A DNA stretch of 64,000 nt from Metaphire vulgaris (Eukaryota > Annelida > Clitellata > Crassiclitellata > Megascolecidae): positions 9,599,794 to 9,663,793 of the forward strand of contig CM030840.1 in the NCBI GenBank assembly GCA_018105865.1. The letters are read 5' to 3'. The position numbers were made by a program, and so were the translations under genes. Of this stretch, positions 10,848 to 19,630 are shown in pieces. Position 1 is the stretch's first letter; each line of letters opens with the position of its first letter. The notes under the pieces are model-generated. The model had not been told where the DNA came from and did no database searches. It worked only from the letters and a program-made list of their open reading frames with translations.

Positions 10848-12181
10848 CAGAGATGTAGCAAGTACACAATACTTCAAGTACAAGTACCTGGCCTCCAAGT
10901 ACAAGTACAAGTACATGCATTCTAAAAACTTCGAGTACGAGTACAAGTACAAGTACCTGGCCTCCAAGTACAAGTACAAGTACAAGTACATGCATTCTAA
11001 AAACTTCGAGTATGAGTACAAGTACAAGTACCTGGCCTCCAAGTACAAGTACCAAAGCCTCAAGTACAAGTTCAAGTACCGGTGCTCATAGCCAAGTACA
11101 AACAGCAAGTAGGCCTACACTTTATTAATGGGTAGCTGTCTGTCACAGTTATTCAATAAAATGGACACAATAAATTATTAGCAACGAGGCTTACCGTAGT
11201 CATAATGTCAGTTCATTAGTTCATTACAGTGGTGAACAATCAAAATACCACCACAGTTGTCTAGGTGTTGAATGGCTTGATTGGCTACTCTGGAATGCTT
11301 CATAAATTATTAGTAATAATATTTACCAGCCTGTCAGTGTTCTTCCTTTCCAAATGTTTCACAAAGTTAGACGTAGCGCATTTGTCTGTGATAACTGTCA
11401 CTTTATTTGTACACAATTTGCATTTACCTCTAAGACTTTTTCTCATCTTTATAATCAGTAAATGCAAACTTAACAACACGAGGCACTTTGCACTCAAATA
11501 GGCCTACTTTATCTTGGAGGAATAATACCCAGGAAGACGCTTGAGCCTGTAGGCCAGGTTGAAGCCTGCCGTGGACGATTTGTTGTCAAAACATTGCGTT
11601 TGCGATAGGTGACATCCAGGGTGGATCGAATACGTTTCATCTCATTTATAATTGAATAATTAAATAAAAGAATCATTGAAAGTTGGATAATTGATATACA
11701 AAAGCCTATTTAAGAGGACGGTCGAAGCGAATGTTTGAGTGAATCAATATGGTGAATAGGCGCAACCCACACGCCCATAGCTGGCTTCAGTCGTTAACCA
11801 AGCCGGCATAGGCTCAGGTGCCCTCCTGTTATTATTCCTCCAATTGCTCTATCTTTGATCTTGTTATTGTTTGCCTATGCCACAGAATATTTAATAGGCT
11901 GTGTTTAATTTCAATGATCTGCCTGACCAACGGACAAGACCACATATAGTTCTTCAGCAACTTAGCAGCTGCCTGCTTAGTGCTTAGTGACAGAGATGTA
12001 GCAAGTTCACAATGCTTCAAGTACAAGTACCTGGCCTCCAAGTACAAGTACAAGTACATGCATTCCAAAAACTCCGAGTACAAGTACAAGTACAAGTACT
12101 TGGCCTCCAAGTACAAGTACAAGTACTGAAAATTTGTACTCGAGTACAACTCGAGCACAAGTACCAAGTACTACATCTCTG
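10848..12181. mobile_element. hAT deletion derivative with AAGTAC word arrays and BED remnant
   Basis: 1334 bp flanked by a perfect 8-bp TSD, ATACAAGC, at 10840-10847 and 12182-12189. The ends are CAGAGATGTAG and CTACATCTCTG. Both subterminal regions (10870-11100 and 12010-12175) are arrays of CAAGTACAAGTAC with the spacers CTGGCCTC and ATGCATTC, in the same orientation at both ends. A second copy of the left terminus, CAGAGATGTAGCAAG, occurs internally at 11991. The interior keeps a BED finger fragment (11300-11497) but no transposase catalytic region. Confidence 0.9.
11300..11497 (-). pseudogene. BED-type zinc finger remnant of hAT transposase
   Basis: Minus-strand frame with KCKLCTNKVTV followed by NFVKHLERKN, i.e. 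C-x2-C and then the HL region of a BED finger; the final His is not clear. BED fingers are the N-terminal DNA-binding domain of many hAT transposases (known). It lies between matching hAT ends, so it is the leftover of that element's own transposase gene. Confidence 0.6.
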
Positions 12182-12189
12182 ATACAAGC

Positions 12190-12524
12190 AACCCAGATGC
12201 AAAATCACAAATCAAAACCAACAAGAATAAAATCGGAAATATTAATGCACATATTGTCCAACATAGCATTATGGCAGTAGACACGAGGCCTTGCTGGATC
12301 ATGTCATTTCTATTGCTTATTCACATGTCCAATATACCTTAAGAGTTTTTAAAATAACTAATTGTATAAACATTAAAGTGAAATCTATCATTCTTATCAT
12401 TGTCATCATTTACAAAAAAGTAACAATTTATATAAAAAACATCCATAATCTCAAATTCTGATTCACAAGTTCAATTTCATGGAATATTTAAATGTAGTGT
12501 TAAGTTCATGCTCAACGATACAGA
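12190..12524. other. Intron DNA, unrecognised
   Basis: AT-rich; nothing supported. Confidence 0.5.
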
Positions 12525-12532
12525 AGTCCTTC

Positions 12533-12878
12533 CAGTGGCATAGCCAAGAGGGGTTTGAGGGTTAAAACTTCCCTAGTTGCCAACGAAAAATTTTTTTTAA
12601 TGTGTTTCCATACATTTTAAATTTTCGGACACGGTTTTGGGAGTCAAAACCCCCCGTGGTTGCCGATGCAAAATAATTTGTAAGTGCTATAGTCTAGAGT
12701 ACAGATGTAAGGTGATGACCTTTTTTGCTTGTCAGTACATCTGCAAAGGGGAAAGAAAGTAAAGTACAAGAGGAAAGATAAGTATGACCTTTTTTTGCTT
12801 TTTGAGATTTTTAGAAGTTGGTCATTGGTCATGATCAAAACCAAAACCCCCCTTCTGGAAATCCTGGCTATGCCACTG
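12533..12878. mobile_element. hAT MITE, 346 bp, perfect TIR and TSD
   Basis: TIRs CAGTGGCATAGCCA (12533-12546) and TGGCTATGCCACTG (12865-12878) are perfect over 14 bp. The TSD AGTCCTTC occurs at 12525-12532 and 12879-12886. The interior has runs of C and G around AAAACCCCCC and the motif GATGACCTTTTTTGCTTGTC at 12714-12733, shared with two other hAT-type elements in the window. No coding capacity. It ends about 70 bp from a NAV exon. Confidence 0.96.
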
Positions 12879-12946
12879 AGTCCTTCTAATGGAATGCTAT
12901 ATCATTATTTTATTCTGCTTCTAAAAAGTGAATCTTTCATTCTTAC

Positions 12947-13215
12947 CAATTGTTACATCACTGGAACTGTGAGCTTCAAGAAATCTGTTCAGATGTTGCC
13001 ATACTTTTGGAAGCCATTCAATAACTGAATCCATATCATTGCACACTTCACCAGATAACACCTGTTCTTTAATTAAGCAACGACGCAAATAACGACTTAG
13101 AAAGCCAAGAACTGGTTCCATGTGATTAGCATAAAGAACCCAGCGAAAATTATGATGAAGCTGCAGGTCAGTTGCTAAACATGTTGCTTGGTTCATTGTT
13201 CCAATCATATAGGGG
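12947..13215 (-). CDS. NAV/unc-53-like exon, post-Walker AAA-like core
   Basis: 269-bp minus-strand exon between acceptor TTTCAG|CCCC and donor AATTG|GTAAGA. It encodes PYMIGTMNQAT, LQLHHNFRWVL, GFLSRYLRR and FLEAHSSSDVTIG, all close to the conserved second half of the navigator P-loop domain. It starts with one base completing a codon begun by the exon at 32681-32893 (AG plus C) and ends with one base completed by the exon at 7756-7874, so three exons interlock in phase. No stop or frameshift is seen. The downstream intron (about 5.1 kb) and upstream intron (about 19.5 kb) consist mainly of mobile elements. Confidence 0.92.
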
Positions 13216-13569
13216 CTGAAATAAAAAATTTAACCAATAATCCTTATGCAGTGATCAAATTATTATAGAGTAAGTAGTGAAACACTAGGCTAACAGTAGA
13301 CAATACATTTAGAGAATGGCAATTTGTTTCTTCTGGTTTGTCTGCAACGTTCCCTCTAAGCTGCGCGCGTGCGAACGCGCAGCTGTTCCAGCATCCCCGT
13401 GCAGCTACTTTATTCTTAGCACAGTATATAAAAGAATAACTAAAAAATCAGCCTAGCATAATGCATTTTGATACTCTGAGGCATAATCCGTTAAAAGTTC
13501 TGTAAATCGTGATCAAAAATGGAATTTGAATAGAAGTTTGGTCGAGAAAGCACGAACGGTCGAGAGAAG
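13216..13569. other. Intron DNA with a GC-rich hairpin
   Basis: Mostly unremarkable. At 13361-13382 CTGCGCG and CGCGCAG flank an 8-nt loop, preceded by CAACGTTCCCTCTAAG; this looks like the end of a DNA transposon, but I found no partner end. Confidence 0.4.
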
Positions 13570-13955
13570 TTAAGATCAAAACGTTCTGGAGCACAGCCAC
13601 AAAAGGTTTCTGAGTACTGCTGCAAAAAAGTTTGTAAATCTGCTGCAAAAGGTATTGGTGTACTGCTACAAAAGGTTTTGTCACACTGCTACAAAACGTT
13701 TAGGAGCACTGTTGAAAAATGTTTTGGTGCACTGCTAGAAAATGCTTTTCAGCACTGCTACAAAACTACAAAAGATTTTGGAGCACTGCTGCAAAAGGTT
13801 TAGAGGCACTGCTGCAAAATGTTTTGGCGCACTGCTACAAAAGGCTTTTGAGCACTGCTGCAAAAGGGTTTGCAGCACTGCTACAAAAGGCTTTGGAGCA
13901 CTGCTGCAAAAGGTTTTGATGCACTGCTACAACACGCTTTGGTGCACTGCTATAA
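13570..13955. repeat. 23-bp minisatellite, about 16 units
   Basis: Unit GCACTGCTGCAAAAGGTTTT plus 3 nt, alternating CTGCTGC/CTGCTAC and AAAAGG/AAAATG. Units at the right (13800-13955) are regular; those at the left are more diverged. A (TA)n tract follows at 13963-14004. The frames across it encode repetitive ALLQK/CCKRF strings that are not genes. Confidence 0.93.
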
Positions 13956-13957
13956 AT

Positions 13958-14005
<48 letters not shown>

Positions 14006-14219
14006 TGAGAATCTGGAACGAGTTTAAACATTTTGCAAGATAACAAAAACAGAAGACAACACGCTAGTGATGCAACCTAGGCACCATATAAGACAACTTT
14101 CACGGTGCTGCCATGCTAGCATCTATTAAAACTATTAAAATTATTTTGCTGATTCAATTATCATATTTAATTTTTACTAGCAATAGTAAGAATATTTCAA
14201 TCAATTGATGATTATATAT

Positions 14220-14897
14220 ATATATACTACCAGGTTTTCCGGTAGCGTCATTATGGCTGCTCGCACGTGTCTGTACGTGCTTTGGAATATTGCCATTCTT
14301 GGCGATTTTACCGACGTCTTGCGCTTATTTCTTTGTGCTAATCGCATGGATTGTCACCTAGGTGTCATTTTCAAAGTGGTCGGCGATCGTCTTTGCTCTT
14401 TCTCTGCGCTGAACGGATCGGATTTATGTCACCCGTGTCGGCGTGGTTGGCCCGCCATTTTATCTAAGCCACCAGCCCGTTGGCATAGTCTATAGGCTAT
14501 AAAGGGCAAAGACTGTTCCGGTTCACGTGCGGAATTCCATCTTCAGTCGGTTCCCATCAAGTTTGGCGATGGATTATTGTCTCACATACGACTGCCCTCA
14601 AGGATTCGCCGCCTGATTTTCACCACGTGAAGAATTTCTCTCTACATCCATGCGATCCTTCAACATCGTTTCTGCATTTCGCTGACTCTTCGACAGAACG
14701 TCTTCTTGCGGAAGACCGCCTTCTGAAGGGCTCACTGCCCGATTTCGACATGGCAGCGACCTCTTTCATTCCAACTGAGCGGATTTTCCCTCAAGACCAA
14801 CATCTTCCGTTCCATGTTGATTTGTCAGCTTTGTCGACAGTGCCTTTGACTTTGGCCGTCGCTATGCTACGGCGCTATAGAAGTTGTCCAGTGCCAT
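14220..14897 (+). mobile_element. Unclassified TE with CR1-type 3' end and a possible TATA promoter
   Basis: GC-richer than its flanks and ending in ACGGCGCTATAGAAGTTGTC (14870-14888), the terminus shared by the CR1 copies here. At 14498-14507 CTATAAAGGG is followed about 30 bp on by GTTCACGTGC, which looks like a Pol II core promoter; short open frames follow but match nothing I know. It could be the 5' region of a LINE joined to its 3' end by internal deletion. Confidence 0.4.
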
Positions 14898-16517
14898 AAA
14901 CATATATCATCATCATAATTGTTCTCTGCCAACTCATTAGTGGCAATAGCTAGTCAGAAAACATTTCCAGGCTTTTTTGTCAAATGTTAGTTTTCTTCCT
15001 TCTACAATTGTCAGTTGTCTTTCTTTGAAATCTTCTTTTATGTTGTCTATCCATTTTTTTCTAGGCATGCCTCTTCCTTTTTTGCCTTCCTTGTATGTGT
15101 AGAGTGCTTTTTTGGGAAGTCTCGAGCCTTCCATCCTGTTAACATGTCCATACCATGTTAGCCTCCTTTTTCTGAGTTTGTCCATGATGGTATTCTTTAG
15201 CCCAATCTGCTGCCATATATCTTCATTTCTAAGTTTTTGAAGTCTGCTAACTCCAAGAATTCTTCTTAGGAAGCTCATTTCTGCAACAAGTAGTCTTTCT
15301 TCATCTTCTCTTTTTGTCACCTAGGTTTCAGACCCATATAGTATTTGAGGAATGACAACAGTGTTGTAGATTTGGCTTTTGGTGCTAATTTTAATTTCTT
15401 TAGAGTTCCAGATGTGTTTCAGTCTTCCCATTGTTTGTAATCCTTTCGCTATTTTCAGTTTGATGTCTTCTTGGTGGCTTCCATTGCTTGTTATTTGTCC
15501 TCCTACATACTGTACATAAGGCTTTTGACCTGTTAAATTTCTGTACTTTCTAGATTTAATCACATCTTCCTTTCTCCTGTTTTGCTGACCACCATGGTTC
15601 TAGATTTTGCTGCGTTTATTGTGAGGCCGAATCTTTGGCTTGTGATACTGACTTTGTCTGTCAGTTTTTGTAGATCTTTCCTGGATTCTGCAAGCAAGGT
15701 GACATCATCTGCAAACTTTAGATTATAAATATTTTCTCCATAGCACTTTACACCAATGTTTAAGTCTTTCGTTGCTAAAATGTAAATGGCCTCAAGAATT
15801 ATGATAAGCAGCATTGGTGAAAGAAAACATCCCTGTATTGTTCCTACTTCTGTCCTGAACCATTCTGTTAGTTCATGTTCCACCCTCACAGCGTTTTCTG
15901 CTTTTCTATAAACCGTTCGGATCAGGTTTATTAATTTTTCTTCAATTCCAAAATTTCTAATTGCTTTTCACAGCCCATCGTGCCACATTGAATCAAAAGC
16001 TTGTTTGTAGTCAATAAAGTTAATGTAGCAAGTATTGTTAGTCTCAATATATTTTTCCAAGATTTGTCTAATAGTAAATAGTTGGTCAACTGTGCTTCTT
16101 CCTGGTCGAAATACTGCTTGCTCCTCCCCAAGCACTTCTTCCACATATGCACTTATTCTCCTCTGGAGTACTTTAGATAAGACCTTCCCTGGGATGCTCA
16201 GGAGTGTAATTCCTCAATAATTGTTGCAGCCCGTTTTATCTCCTTTTTTCTTGTATATACCGGTAGGTATAGTAATTCCTCTACTCCAGTCTTCTGGCAC
16301 AGTGTCTTAGTATATCTTATTTAGTAGCTCATGAAATGCATTCGTACGACATCACCTCATGCCTGCAGACAGTCGGGCGCTGGTCAAGCCATCGTGTTAT
16401 ACTGGTTTTCACGCCTCCGTTAAAGACGCCTAAGCTTGGTGAAAGATCAGCTACGCGGGAGAATCCAATTCTCTGGAATGGTCTCCCTGACTACGTTACT
16501 AACTCGAACACTAGCGC

Positions 16518-17471
16518 CCAGTTCTGCGTCGTGACGACAAGTGTCGTCATAAATTTCTTTTCGCCGTTGCGGCGTGACGACGAGCGTCGTCATATAGTAG
16601 TATGTATTCCCATTGTGCTATACTGTAATGGTCTATGTCCGCAGTATTGAATTGCCTAATGACCGCAGTAGTGAATAGATATTTTTGTTGCTGAGTAGCT
16701 GATGCCTGGATGGAAGTCACGTGACATCAGTGACACTATCAAGGGCGGGAAAAGGGGAGTGTCTGGATGTAAGCAGGATAATCAAGCAGCAGTTTGTCGG
16801 ATAAGTTGACTGTTTCCAGTCCTATCATACACAAATTAAATATTGGCAGTGACTTTTCTGCCATTTTCAGTAAGCCAGTTGGCGTGAAAAAATAGCGTTA
16901 ACTTTTTAAAAACTTTTTGATAACTGCATTTTGTTTCGATTTAGTTATATTTGTTAGCAAATAGCAATATTATGTTATATATGTTATATATGTAACATAT
17001 ATATTGCACTCATATATATATATAACCTATATGTTATATATGTTATATATATAAACATATATAACACACACATATATAACATATATAACTATATGTGTTA
17101 TATATGTTATATATATAACATATATAACACATATATAACACATATATAACACATATATAACACATACAACATATATAACATATATATAACATATATAACA
17201 TATATATATAACACATATAACATATATAACATATACATATATGTTATATTATATATGTTATATGTGTTATATATATGTTATATATATGTTATATATATGT
17301 TATATGTGTTATATATATGTTACATATGTTATATGTGTTGTATATATGTTATATGTGTTATATATGCTATATTTGTTAGCAACTGTTTTGTTAGCAACAG
17401 TTTACGCGCATATTAAAAATTAACCGGTCGCAACAGCGTATATATTGCCGCAACGCAGTCAAGGGGTTAAG
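16518..17471. mobile_element. piggyBac-like non-autonomous element, 5' tip lost
   Basis: The right end reads TTGCCGCAACGCAGTCAAGG GGTTAA (two blocks, 17449-17474), the CCC-TTAA type of end. The left side starts CTGCGTCGTGACGACAAG at 16516, which matches the inverse of the right end (CTGCGTTGCGGCAA) but lacks the first 12 or so bases including TTAA. The CR1 reading frame resumes exactly at TTAA. The interior holds a 450-bp TATATGTTATA satellite and no transposase. Confidence 0.5.
16965..17370. repeat. TATATGTTATATA degenerate satellite
   Basis: About 400 bp of TATATGTTATATATG-type words on both strands (ATATAACA and TGTTATAT), with a switch of orientation near 17235, so the tract is also a loose inverted repeat. 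Confidence 0.9.
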
Positions 17472-17695
17472 ACGCATTTGTTTAGAACATCGTACGATTG
17501 TTAGGTGTGAAGCACTCTTGACTTAGGCATCACCTTGGGCATAGCGTTATATAAATTATCAAAGATAATAATAATAATTGTCAATTCCTGGTGCTTTATT
17601 TCTTTTTGGTTCTTTTATTGCTTGTTCTATTTCTGTTTTAAATAAGTCTTTTGTAGATTTCTCTAGGTTCGTGCTTGGTATTTTGACTAGTATAT

Positions 17696-18587
17696 TTGGA
17701 TATGTCTTGTTCTGATAAATTGAAAAGAGTTGAGGAGGAAATTTCGGAACTATTGAAGTTGAGAATTATTGAAGAGTCAAGCTCGGAGTGGGCTGCACCT
17801 ATTGTTGTAGTTAAGAAGCCAGATGGTTCTGATCATTTATGCACTGGTTTTCGTTGTTTGAATGCTATTACTTGCGATGATTCTTTTCCAATGCCTCGTG
17901 TTTAAGATTTAATTGATAAAGTGGGTAAAGCGAAGTTTATGTCAAAACTCGACCTTTCCAGAGGTTTCTGGCAGGTGGAGCTAGATGCAGAGTCTGTTCC
18001 TTTAACTGGTTTTATGCTTCCTAATGGTCATTATCACTGGATGTATATGAGTTTTAGTTTAAAGGGGGATCCTGCTACTTTTGCTAAATTAGGTAGAATT
18101 TTGGTTAAAGGAATTCAAGATTTTTGCGATGTTTTTTTAATGATTTGATTGTGTTCAGTGGGTCTTGGTTGGATCATGCAAAACATCTTACTGAAATCTT
18201 GACTAGAATAAAATCTGCTGGGTTGACTTTAAATCCCAAGAAATGTTTTTTGATAATGCTGAAGTGGATTTCCTTGGACATCATTTGGGGTTAAATTCGG
18301 TGCAACCTTTGAAAGCAAAAATTGATGTACTGTTGAATTTTCCCAGGCCCAAGAACAAGAAACAAGTTTTATCGTGGTTAGGTTTTGCAGGGTTTTATCG
18401 TAGATCTTTGCTGCATTATTCTGAGTTAACTTTGCCTTTAACTGAAATGTTGAAGAAGAATAAGAGTTTTGAATGGTCTGAGAGGGCGGCAAAATCATTT
18501 GCTGAGTTAAAGTCAAGATTGGCTTCAAGCAGTGTGGTTTCAGTTCTTGATTATTTTTCAGTTTCAGTTACAGTTAAAGCTATTTGA
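17696..18587 (+). pseudogene. Gypsy reverse transcriptase remnant
   Basis: Contains EEEISELLKLRIIEESSSEW, then APIVVVKKPDGS, FMSKLDLSRGFWQV, a damaged active-site region (expected Y-x-DD box; here DVFLN-DLIVFS after a frameshift), LNPKKCFF, VDFLGHHLG and LSWLGFAGFYRR, the order of a Ty3/gypsy RT. In-frame stops at 17905 and about 18147. Coding belonging to gypsy stops at 18529, where the hAT element begins. Confidence 0.85.
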
Positions 18588-19036
18588 ATTATTATCCAGT
18601 TATAGTTTCAGTTCAAGTTATTGTCATTTTTTAGTTTCAGTTTCAGTTATTTTTAAGTTATTTTCAGTTAATTACCATTGAACACATTAATGAAATTTCG
18701 ATGCTTTTTCTTATTACGCAATAACTCTACTCTTTAATTTTAAGCTCTTGTTGCATGGTGTTATTGCTACAGCATTGCAAATATCCTGCATCCCTAGTTA
18801 AACTGCACAGATTACCCCTGATTTTTCAATGTGTTGACTGGAAGGTCTTTTCTTTGGGTGTTTGACTTCTTAAGTTTGTCATTTATTTTTCAGTTATTTT
18901 GACCATTTCAGTTCTTTATTTTTCAGTTCCAGTTATAGTTATTGGTATTTTTCAGTTTCAGTTTCAGTTAACTGATTGGTTATTTTTCAGTTAACTGATA
19001 TTTCAGTTTCAGTTACAGTTAACTGAAACCACACTG
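18530..19036. mobile_element. hAT MITE with CAGTTA/CAGTTT word array
   Basis: 507 bp with 16-bp perfect TIRs, CAGTGTGGTTTCAGTT and AACTGAAACCACACTG, and a perfect TSD, GCTTCAAG, at 18522-18529 and 19037-19044. Both subterminal regions are made of TTTCAGTTTCAGTTA words. Removing the element and one TSD rejoins the gypsy frame (RLAS|RPILRPP), so it transposed into an existing gypsy copy. Confidence 0.97.
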
Positions 19037-19065
19037 GCTTCAAGACCAATTTTGCGTCCTCCTGA

Positions 19066-19304
19066 AATCGATCAACTAACACACGGTCCAACTCGACTCG
19101 GATCCTCTGGGCTCCTTGTACTCATACCAGGATCGGAGATTGCTCGTTCCGAGCGCTTGCCTCTGCATTCTGGAATGCTCTACCGTCATCGTTGCGGGAT
19201 GAAACTCAATCGTGATCAACATTTCTTTCACGCCTAAAAACATACTTGTTTAGTGAATCAGCCGAGGCACATTAGTCTTAGTTGCACCCTGTAATGAACT
19301 TATG
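19066..19304 (+). mobile_element. L2-like LINE 3' end in gypsy
   Basis: Encodes ASAFWNALPSSLRDE, then FLSRLKTYLFSES, the last part of an L2/CR1-type ORF2, and ends with an (ATGA)n tail (TTATGAATGAATGAT, 19298-19312). It separates gypsy 'RPILRPPE' from its RNase H segment. Confidence 0.72.
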
Positions 19305-19565
19305 AATGAATGATTATGAGAGAAAATGTTATTTAGCAGTGGATACTTCTTTGTATTGTGTTGGAGGGCGTTTGTTTCAAATTTACAATGAAGTCAAGCA
19401 TCCAGTATGTTACTTTAGTAGAAAGTTGAATAAGCATCAAATTAATTATTCTATTGTAGAGAAGGAAGCGTTTTCTTTACTTTTGGCTGTTTGAATGTTT
19501 TCAGTTTATTTTGGTTCTAATTCTGTGGTAACTTACACTGATCATGCTCCATTACAATCGTTTCT
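19305..19565 (+). pseudogene. Gypsy RNase H remnant
   Basis: VDTSLYCVGGRLFQ, VCYFSRKLNKHQINYS, IVEKEAFSLLLAV and VVTYTDHAPLQSFL, the RNase H block of Ty3/gypsy polyproteins. One in-frame stop at 19492. The continuation (RW-LELNQYYLEIRHTAGKKN, then VLPDLLSRV) is at 22300-22400, after a CR1 insertion. Confidence 0.85.
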
Positions 19566-19628
19566 AGTATGTCTAGTATGTCTAGTATGTTTCTAGTATG
19601 TTTCTAGTATGTTTCTAGTATGTTTCGA
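19563..19628. repeat. TCTAGTATGT(TT) minisatellite
   Basis: Six units of TCTAGTATG with or without TTT at the gypsy/CR1 junction. Confidence 0.92.
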
Positions 19629-19630
19629 GC

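Larger units (their letters stand above)
16336..17575 (+). mobile_element. CR1-like 3' end inserted in the RTE, itself split
   Basis: Plus-strand C-terminal coding (HRVILVFTPPLKTPKLGERS, then ENPILWNGLPDYV) up to 16517, resuming at about 17472 with AAGACGCATTTGTTTAGAAC (KTHLF) and the 3' end GCATAGCGTTATATAAATTATC plus (AAT)n. The gap is filled by a piggyBac-like insert. The CR1 separates RTE segments that read on when it is removed. Confidence 0.75.
14905..17695 (-). mobile_element. RTE-like LINE, RT and C-terminal half (5' half at 22725-24700)
   Basis: Minus-strand element. From 17695 to 17576 it encodes KTEIEQAIKEPKRNKAPGID, the entry to the RT domain. After an inserted CR1 (16336-17575) it continues from 16335 with FHELLNKIY, VPEDW, GEEQAVFRPGRSTVDQLF, YKQAFDSMWHDGLW, IQGCFLSPML and LKFADDVTLL, then Y-LGG-like, RRILGVSRLQKLRNEDI and WYGHVNRMEGSRLPK at 15320-14937. 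The (GAT)n tail is at 14906-14919. Stops and frameshifts show it is dead. Its endonuclease half lies beyond the gypsy insertion, at 22725-24700. Confidence 0.82.

Noticed and set aside
10815..11108. Minus-strand 'YLYLYLYLEARYLYLY' and 'VLVLGGQVLVLVL' open frames as repetitive membrane proteins
   Set aside because: They are translations of the CAAGTAC word array at the end of a hAT element; all frames are open because the words lack stops.
11991..12181. Separate 191-bp hAT MITE
   Set aside because: Its would-be left flank (CTTAGTGA) does not match the right flank ATACAAGC, which pairs perfectly with the flank at 10840; it is an internal terminus copy.
13719..13919. ALLQK/CCKRF repeat protein
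   Set aside because: Translation of the 23-bp minisatellite in several frames; no start context or homology.
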